This document shows, one piece after another, positions 23,750 through 34,589 of a stretch of 64,000 nucleotides of DNA. The stretch comes from Acheta domesticus (taxonomy: Eukaryota > Arthropoda > Insecta > Orthoptera > Gryllidae): the NCBI GenBank assembly GCA_031308135.1, contig JAHLJT010003656.1, positions 73,612,984 through 73,676,983 of the forward strand, in the 5' to 3' direction. The notes below the pieces were generated by a model. That model saw only the letters and a list, made by a program, of their open reading frames with translations, was not told where the DNA came from and ran no database searches. A program made the translations under genes and the position numbers. Each line of letters begins with the position of its first letter. Position 1 is the stretch's first letter.

Positions 23750-25250
23750 AAATATATATTTCTGTTGAATAACAGATGATATTACTTATTTATATGCATT
23801 CCATTAACCATTTATTCAATTCCCTTCCATTTATTTCCCTGGAAATGCAGGAATTTGGACAGGGGAGTTTTGGCCAGGTTTCGGCTCTTCCTGGCCCAGT
23901 GTGCGTTGCTGGAGGCGTAAAACAAATCAAATTGGGCTGACTGCAGTGTAATTGTTCTTTAACATGTTTATTTACCGTACATGATGTTTTATAAATGAGA
24001 CAATATTAAAGAAGATATTTAGGATCATTCTTGTAACAAATTGTATGTAGGGCTGGAGACCCACTCAAGCCGTAGCACACTTACTTTTTTTTTTATGGAA
24101 GCTTTCATACAAATGGTCGTCATTCCTAAGCTTGTGTAGGGGGGTTACTTATTTTGAAATGTAATGTATGGCAACCTAGAGATAACAGAAATGTTGTGAC
24201 CAAGAGATGTCGTTTTCTTGAATCATTGATCGATTTCAAAATGTTGTTATTGAACGCTGCAAATAAAAGTGCTCAACCGAATGATCCATCATCCTTCAAA
24301 ACTTTTATTTCGCGTTCAACAGCTTGGCTAACATCATCATCCATACAAGCAAGTGGCAATTTCGTTGCATGTAACTCAGATACATTACGTTTCTAAATTA
24401 AATTTCGTACTTGCAATTTACCTACACATTTTATATTCACTTTCGAAATATTTTTTAATTAAAAGCGAATGAGTGACTGCTCAATGTACATGAGTTAAAA
24501 TATTATTATAGTGATAATGTGGGGATGGGTAATATTTATCAATTTTAACTTCTAAGAAATGTAATAATTTCAATATATTTTTTAGGACCCATGTTTTACA
24601 AAAAGACATCTCGCCGTTTGTTCTTCATATTTCCTGCCGACAAACTTCTGCTTCCATTCGATGCCCATTGAAAAATAGAATTGTTTCTTATCTTCTAACA
24701 CAAAGTTCCTTTATACGATGTGCTTCTTTAAAAATATATGATCTTCCTTTTTAATCTCCTTGACATTTTGACGTAGCATTATCTCCATAAAAAATTAGCC
24801 TTACAATCGTTTACAGATTGAATATCAAGCGCTCACAAGAAAAAAGAAAAACAATGAAGTAAGAAAAGAAACAGAAAGATAGGGAAAACTTCGAAATGCA
24901 AAACTGCTCCAACGGCAGAGCGCCGCGAAAATGCGGAGGTCGTATCTGCGCAGTGAAGCTTTCCCGCGCCGGGCCATTTCCAAGCGACCGCTTCTTAATT
25001 TCCGCCAATAAAAATGGAGTGTCGCCATTAGCAAGAGCCTTGGCGGGTGGAGGGGGGAGGGGAAGCGAGCGGAAAAAGAGATGCCAGTGAGCGTCGCAAA
25101 AATAGGGAGGAAGGCAAGGGAAAAAGACGTAACGCTCAGGAGTGCTATCGGAAAGAAAGAAGGGAATGGATCCCAGACAATGATCAGTATTGGTATATCT
25201 GAATAAGTTTTCCGGTTATAAAAAAACATTTTTTTGTAATGAATTTAATT
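23750..25250. other. AT-rich DNA with a weak coding-like patch
   Basis: On the minus strand, 24396 down to about 24286 reads LPLACMDDDVSQAVEREIK before a TGA, and the frame stays open again down to about 24154. No family recognised. A GC-richer patch at 24900-25000 is otherwise unremarkable. Confidence 0.2.
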
Positions 25251-25257
25251 CTATATT

Positions 25258-25686
25258 TTTCTGGAGGAGAATTCTAATGCCCGGCAGCCCTGATCGGTAG
25301 TTTTTTGTGTTTTCTCCGACCAACAGTAGGCAAATGCCGGAGCAGTACTCCAACAAACGAACCACGGATCGTGCGTGATCATTCCATCCTCTTCCTTGCC
25401 CTATCCTTACCCCTTTAGACTATTTACACCTACATCCTCTGCACTACCACACACCTTTGGAGACCCGTCAAAAGCTCAAAGCTTGTCCCGGCTCGGGCGG
25501 TGCATCACTGGTGGGCGATAACTAAATGGGGAAAACTCCCCAAGTCGGCGATAAGACCGGCACCGGTTCTCGCTAGCAGGAAGAACACTACCACCTCCCG
25601 CGATAAAAAAAACACGCACTTCCCTTACAGGCCCCAGGAACGTAGCAGTTAACGCGCCCGGAAAAACGAAAAAAATCAATCAATGG
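25258..25686 (+). mobile_element. SINE, head-less (copy 6)
   Basis: Starts in the middle segment (GGAGGAGAATTCTAATGCCC, CTGATCGGTAGTTTTTTG) and runs through GATAAGACCGGCACCGG to the terminal AAATCAATCAATGG. The two-thirds nearest the 3' end are well preserved. Confidence 0.85.
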
Positions 25687-25689
25687 AAT

Positions 25690-26430
25690 GGCATGCGATT
25701 CGAATAAAAATAACACATTCCACCGCGCATAAGCTAAGTGATGGACATCAATGTCACCGTAAGCATCACAACTTCCCCTCTGGCGTTCCTCGCGAAGTCG
25801 CCATGCGTTCAGTTTCCGCGACAGTTGAAACTCTTCGAGCGCGGGCGCATGTCTTGCGTAGGGCGAGCGAATCCCGGAGCGTCAATTGAATTAGCTCAAA
25901 GACGTCCCCCCCTCCACCTTAGCACAGCCTTTCAAAGAGCTCAGAGAGAGTGGGAGGTATCCCCTGCGTGTCAAGACAGAAACCCCGCTTTGAAGTTGGT
26001 TTTCACGGAGTATATCCGTAGGAAAATTGGAGGTTAATATGATACTAAGGCAGACGTGTGACTTGCGCCTCTTGTTCACGGTCAGAGATTTTATAATACG
26101 ACTTTTATGAAAAGTAGATGACACTTTTTATTAAACGTTTTATAAAATAAATGTGTCGTATATGGTCAAATTTTTCGTAAAAGTGTTTGGCTTGTCATCT
26201 GTGGGGAACACAGTAAACTAAAATTACTGTTTCGTCCTCTCGACTTGCATTACGATTAATACAGAGTGACGTTGACAAGCCAGCTTCCCTTAAGAACTGA
26301 CAGCCAACACATTTTATCATTTCGAAGGTAGTTTGCATATTCTCTTTCGAGGAAATTAACCTAAACTACGCTCGGATGCAAACACGGCTTAGTTTGATGT
26401 GTGGCGTCGTGGAAGAAAGCGACACAGACT
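25690..26430. other. Spacer between SINE and LINE
   Basis: Short open frames on both strands (25683-26037) without domains. No repeat recognised. Confidence 0.4.
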
Positions 26431-27900
26431 TGAACATTATGTGCGAATGGAAACCTTTCTCAATAAACACGACGCGTTTTCAAATTGCCAACATGGATTC
26501 CGGAAATGAAAATCTACGGAAACAGCCATTTTTTCTTTTCTTAAGGATGTTGCCTCATCATTGGATCAAAACGAAGCAACTATTGGAATATTTTTAGATC
26601 TTTCAAAAGCTTTTGACGTCATTGATCATAACATTTTACTTTCAAAATTACCTTCGTATGGAATCCGTGGTATTGCTCTAGATTGGCTATGTTCGTACCT
26701 TAAACAACGATCTCAGAGAGTAGAAATACCTTACTGGAATGATGGAACCTTATGTACACACCTTTCCGGTTCTTTGCCAATTGTACGTGGAGTCCCGCAA
26801 GGATCGATTTTAGGCCCTATTCTCTTCCTATTATACGTAAATGACATGCCCTTAGCGATTCGAAACGGAAGAACAGTTCTCTTTGCGGATGATACAAATA
26901 TTCTTTGCAACAAAGAAACCGTTAATAGTACATTATCAGACGTTTCAAATTGGTTCCGTAATAACAAATTAAAAGTAAATGAAAATAAAACTGTTTCAAT
27001 GCAGTTTTCCATATCAAATAAAAAATTCTGTACTCCATTGAAAATGAACGGTGTGCCATTGACTGATGTTAATGTAACAAAATTTTTAGGTCTATCAATT
27101 CAGTCAAACCTCAAATGGAATGCCCACTTAAATGAATTGAACACAAAATTAAGCTCATTATGCTACGCGTTCAGAATTCTTTCAAATTCCGTCAGCCTTC
27201 ATACAGCTCGTTGTGTATATTTTGCCAATGTTCACTCCCGCCTGAGATATGGCATAATATTTTGGGGAAACACATCTTATAGTTCACAGACTTTCAGATT
27301 ACAAAAAAGAATTGTACGAATAATAAGCAAATCCAACCCACGTGATTCTTGTAAGTCACTCTTTATTAATCTAGGAATTTTACCATTACCTTGTCTCCTG
27401 ATTTACGAATCAGTAGTTTTTGTCAAAAATGACTTACTTAAGGACGGGAATATATTTTCAGCAAACGCCGATGTCTATAAGTATAACACACGACGTAGTA
27501 ATCATATTCACCAGGTGGCAGTATCAACAGCTCACTACAAAAAATTCACATACAATTCATGTACATTACTCTACAACACTTTGCCAGAAGACATTAAACG
27601 ATTAAATTCAATAGAAAAGTTTAAGTCCCAAGTAAAATCTTTTCTGCTGCATAACTGTTTCTATACAATTCGAGACTATACCGAGCATCGAAAAGGAAAG
27701 TAGAATTAATTTTAACAATGATAGTTAATGTAATTATTTATCATTTGGACTGTATAATTCTAAAGAACCTGTAACAAGTATTGTACCACAGTTTCTGGGT
27801 TGATGGCCCCCATCTCGATCAGGTTTTTCGTCCAGTTTCCCTGATCCTTGAGCAAATGCTGAGATGGTCCCTTGTTTTGCTTCTGGACATAAATGTAACT
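26430..27900 (+). mobile_element. 5'-truncated non-LTR retrotransposon (LINE)
   Basis: The element comprises the 3' part of a reverse-transcriptase ORF and its 3' untranslated region. Protein features (DLSKAFD, GVPQGS, FADD) fit the jockey/CR1 superfamily, and I would look first at CR1- or Daphne-like clades. The 3' UTR contains an imperfect hairpin at 27810-27867. The exact 3' end is uncertain: the motif GGACATAAATGTAA near 27885 may be the tail, or the element may extend to the TAAA run at 28229-28248. The 5' boundary is the point where the protein similarity fades. Confidence 0.75.
26434..27703 (+). pseudogene. Non-LTR reverse transcriptase, 5'-truncated and broken
   Basis: The uninterrupted part (26561-27703, 380 codons) carries the reverse-transcriptase core in order: DLSKAFD at residues 13-19 with a catalytic Asp, YGIRG at 33-37, GVPQGS at 77-82 and FADD at 108-111 with the catalytic Asp pair, followed by the thumb region and a C-terminal part with LQKRIVRII and TLPEDIKRLN. 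The same frame continues upstream through QHGFRK and KSTETAIFSFL, separated by an in-frame TGA at 26507-26509 where related elements usually carry Gly. The endonuclease domain and ORF1 are missing. In an intact element this enzyme would copy the element RNA at a nicked target. This copy looks inactive but recently decayed, as the frame downstream of the TGA is intact. Confidence 0.85.
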
Positions 27901-28228
27901 TCATTATTTGTGCACGTCTTCTGAATTTCAGTGGGAAATATAGTTATTCAAATTATCGTTTTTCATATTATCGCGGCAAAAAGTATTATTCTTTCATGAA
28001 GAACATGAGGGTTCAGGGCAGGAATTTATAGCTAATTTACCTTTGAAAATATATTTTTTATATAGGAGCGAATATTTTGTCTACAAAACTCGAAAAAAAA
28101 CCTCTCTTTTCTGTATTCAAAATTCGACTAGAATATGGTTTAGGATAGAGACCACGAATTATGAAAACGTGCACAAAATTCACTTCTCCCCATAGCTCGT
28201 CATACGCAGTTTTTAACTGTTTTTGACA

Positions 28229-28248
28229 TAAATAAATAAATAAATAAA
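28229..28248. repeat. (TAAA)n run
   Basis: Five TAAA units after TTTTTGACA. Runs like this often end non-LTR elements, so this may be a LINE tail. Confidence 0.8.
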
Positions 28249-28249
28249 C

Positions 28250-28620
28250 ATTATTTGCAGAATTATTTAGGAAATGTACACAATTTACACTACTCCCGTA
28301 CACATTTTCTGGTATTTCCCCACCGCCAACCGCGATCGTACACCCCTGTGGATACACCACCTTTACAAGAGACACGCTTCCACCACGCTACGTCTCGAGT
28401 GCACGTTTCTACCACGCCATTCATGTGACTTATCGTCACACGTGCCACGTACGAACACGCTCCAGCCTGGGCGGAAGTTTTGCGCAAAGCGCGAAGTCTT
28501 CAGAATTAAAAACACCCCACGTGAGCACCTCGGCCTTTTTATACTCGCCGACGAAAAACCTGGTCACTGTTGCGCGTACGAGGGCGGTTTGCAAACTACT
28601 ACATCACTGTATTTCGGAAT
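28250..28620. other. Mixed-composition DNA
   Basis: Open frames on both strands (28274-28639 plus, 28058-28375 minus) with no recognisable domain. Confidence 0.3.
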
Positions 28621-28621
28621 T

Positions 28622-28812
28622 TTAGGCACAAAAAAGTGATGATTTAGTCACCTAAAACAGGTAACATAAATTACGAAATTAGGCATTGTTAACTATAAAA
28701 AGTGACGTTTTAAGCACTTAAAATAGGTTACAAAATGACGAAACCAGGCAAAAAACATTAGATACAAAAAGTTATGTTTTTGGCATCTAAAACTGCTCAC
28801 AAAATAATTAAA
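28622..28812. repeat. Degenerate 57-69 bp tandem repeat, 3 units
   Basis: Units start at 28622, 28679 and 28744. Each opens with (T/C)(T/C)AGGCA and contains AAAAAGTGA or AAAAAGTTA, then a CACCTAAAA-like element, then ACGAAA or ATTAAA. TTAGGCA-like words recur near 29485-29515, so this may be part of a larger repeat family. Confidence 0.6.
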
Positions 28813-28814
28813 TT

Positions 28815-29720
28815 AAGCACATTTTGTTATGCAGGAAAGCCACATATTTTTAGATTTATGAGAGAGACTACAAGCACATTATTTTATTCACTTCCATAAT
28901 TACCAGAATAGTATTTAATCAAAATTTTCTCCAACTTTTCTCCAGTAAGACTGTGTCTTGTCTGTTACAATAATTTTGAAACATGAAAATCACATTTCCA
29001 CTGACACGGATTTATAGGAGCAAACAAATAATTTAATCATCGTTCTCATGTCCACTTCTTCTGGAACTGACCCTCCCCCCCCAAAAAAAAGTGTACCACA
29101 CGATACTTTTAACCATTGGGCCATACTTTGTAAGCTTCACCTTTCCGATACAAGGCTTTTGCCTGACCTGTGTTTTTCTTCGCCTCGATTAGGATGGCGA
29201 CGTGCCGCGGCAATAAGCCTCAACCTGTCTACGGTGCAGCTGCTCCAAGAATGGGTGCAATTGCCTAAGAAGTGCGTGCTGATCGGAGAGGAGTCTGAAA
29301 CACCCTCTTTATATTGACTTCAAGAGGTTGTGTTGGGCGAGAAATTTCGCAGCGCAGTCGATTCCGTATTCGATCAGATAATATTTGCGTTTCGAGAAAT
29401 TCGGGAAAGTATTTGCGTTTTCCTAAAACAAATTTCAGAAATTAGTAATTACAATTTGATAATTGTTCAAAATTACTTGTTTTAGGCAAAAATATATTAA
29501 AATAGGCATCAACCGCCCTTTTCGGATATTTTAAGCACTATTAGATGCTTTGAATAAATCTATTTTTTAAAGTGAACATCTTCAATTATTTTCCACAACA
29601 TTCTAAAGGAGCTAAATAGGTATTCGTCCTAAAATCGGAGGTCTACACATGACACCACTCTTGCTTGTAAGACTAGTTGGCGATACCTCCCGTCACCCGG
29701 TTCTGCTCATCCCTCCCACC
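28815..29720. other. AT-rich DNA
   Basis: Contains a GC-richer stretch (29170-29310) with an 89-codon plus frame (29048-29317) lacking any recognised domain. TATTTGCGTTT occurs twice near 29383 and 29411. Confidence 0.35.
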
Positions 29721-29724
29721 CGAC

Positions 29725-29903
29725 GCCATGGCAATCGTGTGTAGTTCGTGACCCATTTGTTAAGGTGCTGCTGTGGCATTCACCTGATAGGTGATCGGAG
29801 AAACCACTGAAAACTGCCGATCAGAGAAGCCGGCCGCCAAAATACTGCTCCAGACTCTCTTAATTCGGCTGAGCTTTCTAGTCAGCGTCGAAAATCCAAC
29901 GTT
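29725..29903 (-). mobile_element. SINE, middle segment (copy 7)
   Basis: On the plus strand it reads GGCATTCACCTGATAGGTG, GATCGGAGAAACCAC and GAAAACTGCCGATCAG, then GCGTCGAAAATCC, i.e. the middle and end of the head in reverse. Diverged and truncated at both ends. Confidence 0.75.
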
Positions 29904-29909
29904 CTATAA

Positions 29910-30760
29910 AAGTCTACATCAGTATTCCGAATATGCAAATACCAGCTCAAAACTTACGGAGACTTCAAGGGCCAGAAAAAACTAGGTGCTAAAATAACAC
30001 GTACTTTCTCACCTGTATTTTCACGCAAAATTACGCGAAAAGTACTCATATTTTCGAAAAATTATACATGATCTTATTTCAAAATTTATCTTTAAGGAAT
30101 AGATTTCATTAGTGCAAAAAATCTCTCTTCATAATTGTACTTTTAGGAAGACGCTAAAAAATATTGAATTTTTGCAATATTCGAAAAATCAAGGTTTTCA
30201 ATGAACATGAGACTTACACCATTCCCTTAAGTGTCCTTCAAACTATCCAACAACAAAATTTAATCATAGAGCTATTTTTTGAAAATTTCCTATGGGCGTC
30301 ATGTAAAGTGCCCCCCCAAAATTAAAATTCAAGGCAACATCAGCCAGATCAATTGAGAAACATATATTTTGGAGAACATCTGTAGAAAGGTTTAGCCTCT
30401 AGCGTTGTTTACAGACAGACAGAGACGGACAGACGTTTTGCCGTCAATCGATTTTCTTGTACCAAGGACCCACCAAACATGGATTCTAGCTATATCACGA
30501 GTTAGAGGATTTCTTGTCCAAATTTTGCACCAGGATTTAACCCCTTTTTGTTACCAGGGTTTTTCTGCCGAAAATTCGCCATTTTTTCACGCAGCATTAT
30601 GTAACTTCCTCTCTACTGCGAAAAAGTAAAAAAGAATGACTCAGAAATATCCACAATATACAGCCCTAAAAACAAAAAAAAGTACGTGTACGAAGACTCT
30701 TGATAAAAGTGGGAACCGCCGGGAAAGGACCACTCACAAATCACCACAAAGTAAAAGGGC
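29910..30760. other. AT-rich DNA with a CAGA run
   Basis: A short CAGACAGACAGAGACGGACA run lies at about 30412. A 74-codon plus frame (30405-30629) begins there and shows no domain. Confidence 0.35.
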
Positions 30761-30764
30761 AGTT

Positions 30765-30890
30765 AATTCCCTATAAAAAAGACGCGGCCCACACGAAATC
30801 ATAAACGTGCGCACGCGAACCCCGGCATAGTCCGCGTGCGCACGCGGATCAACTGCACGGCCTTCGCGTGCACGCGGTCACGCGCCCGCC
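30765..30890. promoter_or_regulatory. Possible promoter: TATA-like and NRF1/EWG-like sites
   Basis: CTATAAAAAAG (about 30771) is followed within 35 bp by GTGCGCACGCG (about 30808) and then by an 18-bp perfect palindrome TCCGCGTGCGCACGCGGA (30831-30848). TGCGCACGCG is close to the binding site of NRF1 (EWG in Drosophila). I found no exon attached to it. Confidence 0.3.
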
Positions 30891-30899
30891 AACCCCTGG

Positions 30900-32140
30900 A
30901 CAGTGGGCCAGAACGCGCGGATACAGGGAAAAAAAAATTAACCCTTTGACCAGAAAAGAAATATTTGCTTCATAGACCCCCTTGAATTTTTTCTATAACA
31001 GACAGGATTCAAAATACTCCTAACACAAATAATTGGACATAAACGACTTGTTAACAATCACATAGGCAAATAATGTGAACAAATGTTTTTCGTACTATTA
31101 AAATTTTCAATGTTTAGAAATATAAGTTTGTATTATTGATGTTCAGAACCTTTATATAAGAACACATTTTTTTTGTAATCAACAGGTTATTGATTAAACA
31201 GATCAATTGTCGGTGTATATTCGGATATCGATCCCTTAATCATCATTGACCCCCATTAAAATTTCATCGACCCTCATTGTTTCGATACCGACACGTTGGG
31301 AAACTCAGGACTAGAGCTCTATAAAGTATGGTCCAGTACAATGCCTTACGTTCTCACCCTCTCTCGACTTTCTCCACTTTACTCGAACAGCTATTCGCAA
31401 CGTTCAGAATCGTTGTTTAAAATTAGCAATCAAGCGAATCAAGATGCCATAATTTACGTGGAGAGGCTCAGGCTACTAGGCCATCTCTTTCGCCCGACCT
31501 CGCGAATTTCGCTACGCTCCTTTCGTCATCTAGCAAGGGCAGAGAGTATCACTCGGGCGACGAAACTTGAGATTTGAATTTATTCCAGGAAAACAGGCTT
31601 TGTTTATGCTTGAGAATTTTTTTTATGCAGTATATCTACATCATGGGTCAGTCTGCATTACTTCACCTCCGATAGAAGGCGTACGAAGATATTTTTCGAT
31701 CTTAAAAATGCACGAGATCAATCGTGGTTGAATCTGCGAACTTACATATAACAATCCGATACGCTAACCGTGAAACCACCAATGGCGAACACCATCGGAG
31801 CTATATTAAACTGAACAAGCGGGGGGATGGCACACTGTTTTATTTTCTAACTTGTTCGCAAAAAAATGACAATATAAACCGTATCCTCAAAGTGTGCCAT
31901 TCCGCCCTATGTCCGAAATCCCCCTTTACGTTGAAGCCGTTGCTAGGGGATCTAGTTAGCCTACAGTACCAGCACCGCATAAGCGACTCTGACAGTTCAA
32001 TGCGCTGTTGCCATACACTAGTATGCATATGGCACCACCTACATCAAAGAAAAATGAAATCTCAAAATATTAACACTTACTGACAGGCTATGACACGCCT
32101 TGAAAGTAAACAAATCCATGCGAGCTGATTGCTTCAGAGC
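30900..32140. other. AT-rich DNA, no gene recognised
   Basis: Short frames (31296-31577, 31724-32083) without domains. Confidence 0.4.
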
Positions 32141-32143
32141 AGT

Positions 32144-32401
32144 TCACATGACATACCATAGCAGTGGGGACAGAACTGTCGGACTCGCTTGTACGCTGCC
32201 TTTACTGTAGGCAAATGTTTTTTCGACGATGTTCGAGAAACGCGGCACGTAGGCTTCGCCGGGTGAGAACTCGTAGTGTAACGGGCAACTGTTCGCGTTC
32301 CATCGCTGGGACGATTCAAATTCCGGTAGATCGATCAGGCATTTGTTGTGGAGAAAGCGAGTTCGCGACAGGTTTCTTCGTTGTTCCCCTGCCTTATTCC
32401 G
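32144..32401 (-). CDS. Possible exon, minus strand (unrecognised protein)
   Basis: The minus strand is open for 85 codons, from just after a TAG at 32402-32404 to the stop at 32144-32146. It looks protein-like, with mixed residues and no low complexity, for example CLIDLPEFESSQRWN and YEFSPGEAYVPRFSN. The most convincing part is about 32350-32200. There is no ATG near its start, so if real it is an internal or terminal exon: the TAG could itself be the end of a splice acceptor, and GTAAAG at about 32204 could be a donor. I recognise no family. The weak polypyrimidine tract and the absence of partner exons keep confidence low. Confidence 0.3.
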   Translation of the reverse strand, partial: RNKAGEQRRNLSRTRFLHNKCLIDLPEFESSQRWNANSCPLHYEFSPGEAYVPRFSNIVEKTFAYSKGSVQASPTVLSPLLWYVM

Positions 32402-32404
32402 CTA

Positions 32405-33080
32405 CACTCTCATTCACATTATACAGGAGTACAACAAAAACCCTCGTCACCTTCCTCACAGTTGTAATCTGCAATACAATCCAGAAAATACACTACTTGA
32501 TTTGCAAAAATCGTGTGAGTTATGAAGGTAATGGAATCAGAAATGTTATGTAATGTACATAAAATGTATGATTACTAATTTTTGAGGGCATATTGGGTTA
32601 GGAAAATACAGAATGCTCATTTTCTTCAGGTGATGCGGTTTCTTTGAGCACTACTGTTTCTTCACAATCACCCAACCAACAAAAGCATGCGCCCACTTCC
32701 AGGTATGACCATACCGCTTGGGCTCTGATTTCAGCATAAATAAGAATGGCCGAGAACCATGAAGAAGGATCGAAAATGGCCAATTTTAGCCTGTGAACGT
32801 GGGGTGGAAATTGTCACAACGATGTTACGCTTGTGGCATTTGACACTGAATGACAGGCAACGCAGGCAACGAATCGTGCACTGGTGATGGGCCGGTACAC
32901 GTTCAACAGTTGTCTTTATTGGCAAAACACTAGTGCAATGTGATTTAACTACTAGTCAGATGCAATGTTACAGTTGTAACTTCAATAAATGCAATTTCCC
33001 ACAAATTCATTGGCAAAATGTCATCTTCTTCGATCCCTCTAACTACCCTAGAAGTTTGTAACAATTATTCCGACAGATAC
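32405..33080. other. AT-rich DNA, no gene recognised
   Basis: A 42-codon ATG frame on the plus strand near 32758 is too short to call. Confidence 0.4.
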
Positions 33081-33084
33081 AGAA

Positions 33085-33572
33085 CGCTATGAAGTTATCG
33101 ATTTGATGAGGATTCTAACCGCCGACCGATCTGATCTCTAGTTTTGCGTGATTTATCCGATCAACACCAGGCGAAAGGGGAAGCAGTGCCCTAACAAAAG
33201 GGGAAAAAGGGGCAGCGGCCCGTTCGCGATCTTCCCTTCTTCTTCTTCTTCTTTCTTCTTCTTCTGCTTTGTTCTATCCTAACCCTTTACTTGCACACAC
33301 TTATACTTATATGCACTACACTAACGCACATGTTGGGAGACCAGTCGAAAGCTTAGAGCTTGTTCCGGCTGGGGTGGCGCCTTGCTTGTGGGAGATACCA
33401 CGATAGAGAAACCCCCCATCAAGGTCTACATGTAGGTCGGCGCCGGATCTCACCATCCAGCGGGGGAAGAACACCGCCACCTCTCGCGATAAAAAGCAAA
33501 CACCACACTTACGGGACCAACGACCATATCAACTGACCTCCCCGGAAACCCGAAATAATCAACCAACAATAG
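33085..33572 (+). mobile_element. SINE, nearly full length minus head (copy 8)
   Basis: Middle (CCGATCAACACCAGGCG), pyrimidine-rich block expanded to a CTT run (33235-33266), GGGAGACCAGTCGAAAGC, GGTCGGCGCCGGATCTCACC, and the end GGAAACCCGAAATAATCAACC. It faces copy 9 across about 500 bp. Confidence 0.85.
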
Positions 33573-33599
33573 ATTTTTTTAAAAATATTTTTCTTTCAA

Positions 33600-33965
33600 T
33601 TTGAACCACTGTGCACCTTCACCACCGTCGTCATCCCCACCGGCGATACAACATCCGCCATCACCACCGTCGCCGCCACCAGAAAGTTGGCGGGCGCCTC
33701 GCGTTTGCGTTTCGCGGCGCGGCGCGGAGAGGTGCGGAGCGGCGCTGCGGGGCCTCGGCAGGCAACAACACTCGTTTGTGCCAGCGCCCGGTTTGTTCTG
33801 CGCCGGCGAATTATCACGTTATCTGCGCAGGAAGCGCAGGAATTCCGCGCGATAGCTCACGCGAGGCGAGAGGCTTCATTGGGCGCAGGCATGCGAGCGC
33901 CGTGCGGAGCTCGCGGGGCGCCGGCGGCGGGAAGTCTAGGCGCCAGGGTGCGAATCTAATGGAAA
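33600..33965. promoter_or_regulatory. CpG island between two inverted SINEs
   Basis: GC-rich, CpG-dense DNA (strongest 33700-33930), with frames open on both strands (33596-34084) that I attribute to composition. Promoter role inferred only. Confidence 0.35.
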
Positions 33966-34071
33966 AAAGATCGCGGGTTAAGATCGTGGATGTACTAGCT
34001 TGGTCTAGCAGACGATGGCTGTATATGGCACATTCAATGAATCCTGATCATTATATTTCGATTTACACAGT

Positions 34072-34586
34072 GATTGGTTGTTAGTGATTCCGGAAGCCTC
34101 ACCTGCTAAGTTCATTAGTCCCGTAGGTGTAGTGCATGTTTTTCCTCGAGAGGTGCTGGTGGTGATATTTCCCCTACTGGATGGTGAGATCCTTCGCCGA
34201 CCTACCATCTGTTAGCGGAATTTTCTTCAACCAGGTACCTCCCACCAGCGGTGCACCGCCCCAAACCCGGTAAAACTATAAGTTCCCGACTGGTTTCAGT
34301 AAGGGGGTGAGGATAGGACAAGGAAGGGGAAGGAAAGATCGCGCGCGGTCCGTGGTCATTTTGTTTCGGTATTGCTCCGGCATTCCCCTGGTGTTGATCG
34401 GAGACGCCAGGGGAACTACCGATCAGGGCAGCCGGCCGCTAGAATTCTTCTCCAGACGACTGAATTTGACTTAGCTGATAATATAGTGTCGAAAATCCTG
34501 CCACTGTCGGCACTCGAACCTAGGACCTCCCGGTCTGAGGCACTGCAGTGACATTAGTTGATGCCCTGTCACCTCACCCGGTTTAA
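34072..34586 (-). mobile_element. SINE, full length (copy 9)
   Basis: About 515 bp and the best complete copy. Read on the minus strand it starts at 34586 with a tRNA-like head (GGTGACAGGGCATCAAC in the A-box region, CACTGCAGTGCCTCAGACC, then a B-box-like GGTTCGAGTGCC at about 34512-34523). The middle (GCCGGCTGCCCTGATCGG, AACACCAGGGGAATGCCGG), the 3' half and the tail GGAATCACTAACAACCAATC follow. It has no coding capacity. It would be transcribed by RNA polymerase III from the internal promoter and mobilised by a LINE whose 3' end it shares; that partner is not identified. Confidence 0.9.
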
Positions 34587-34589
34587 TCA

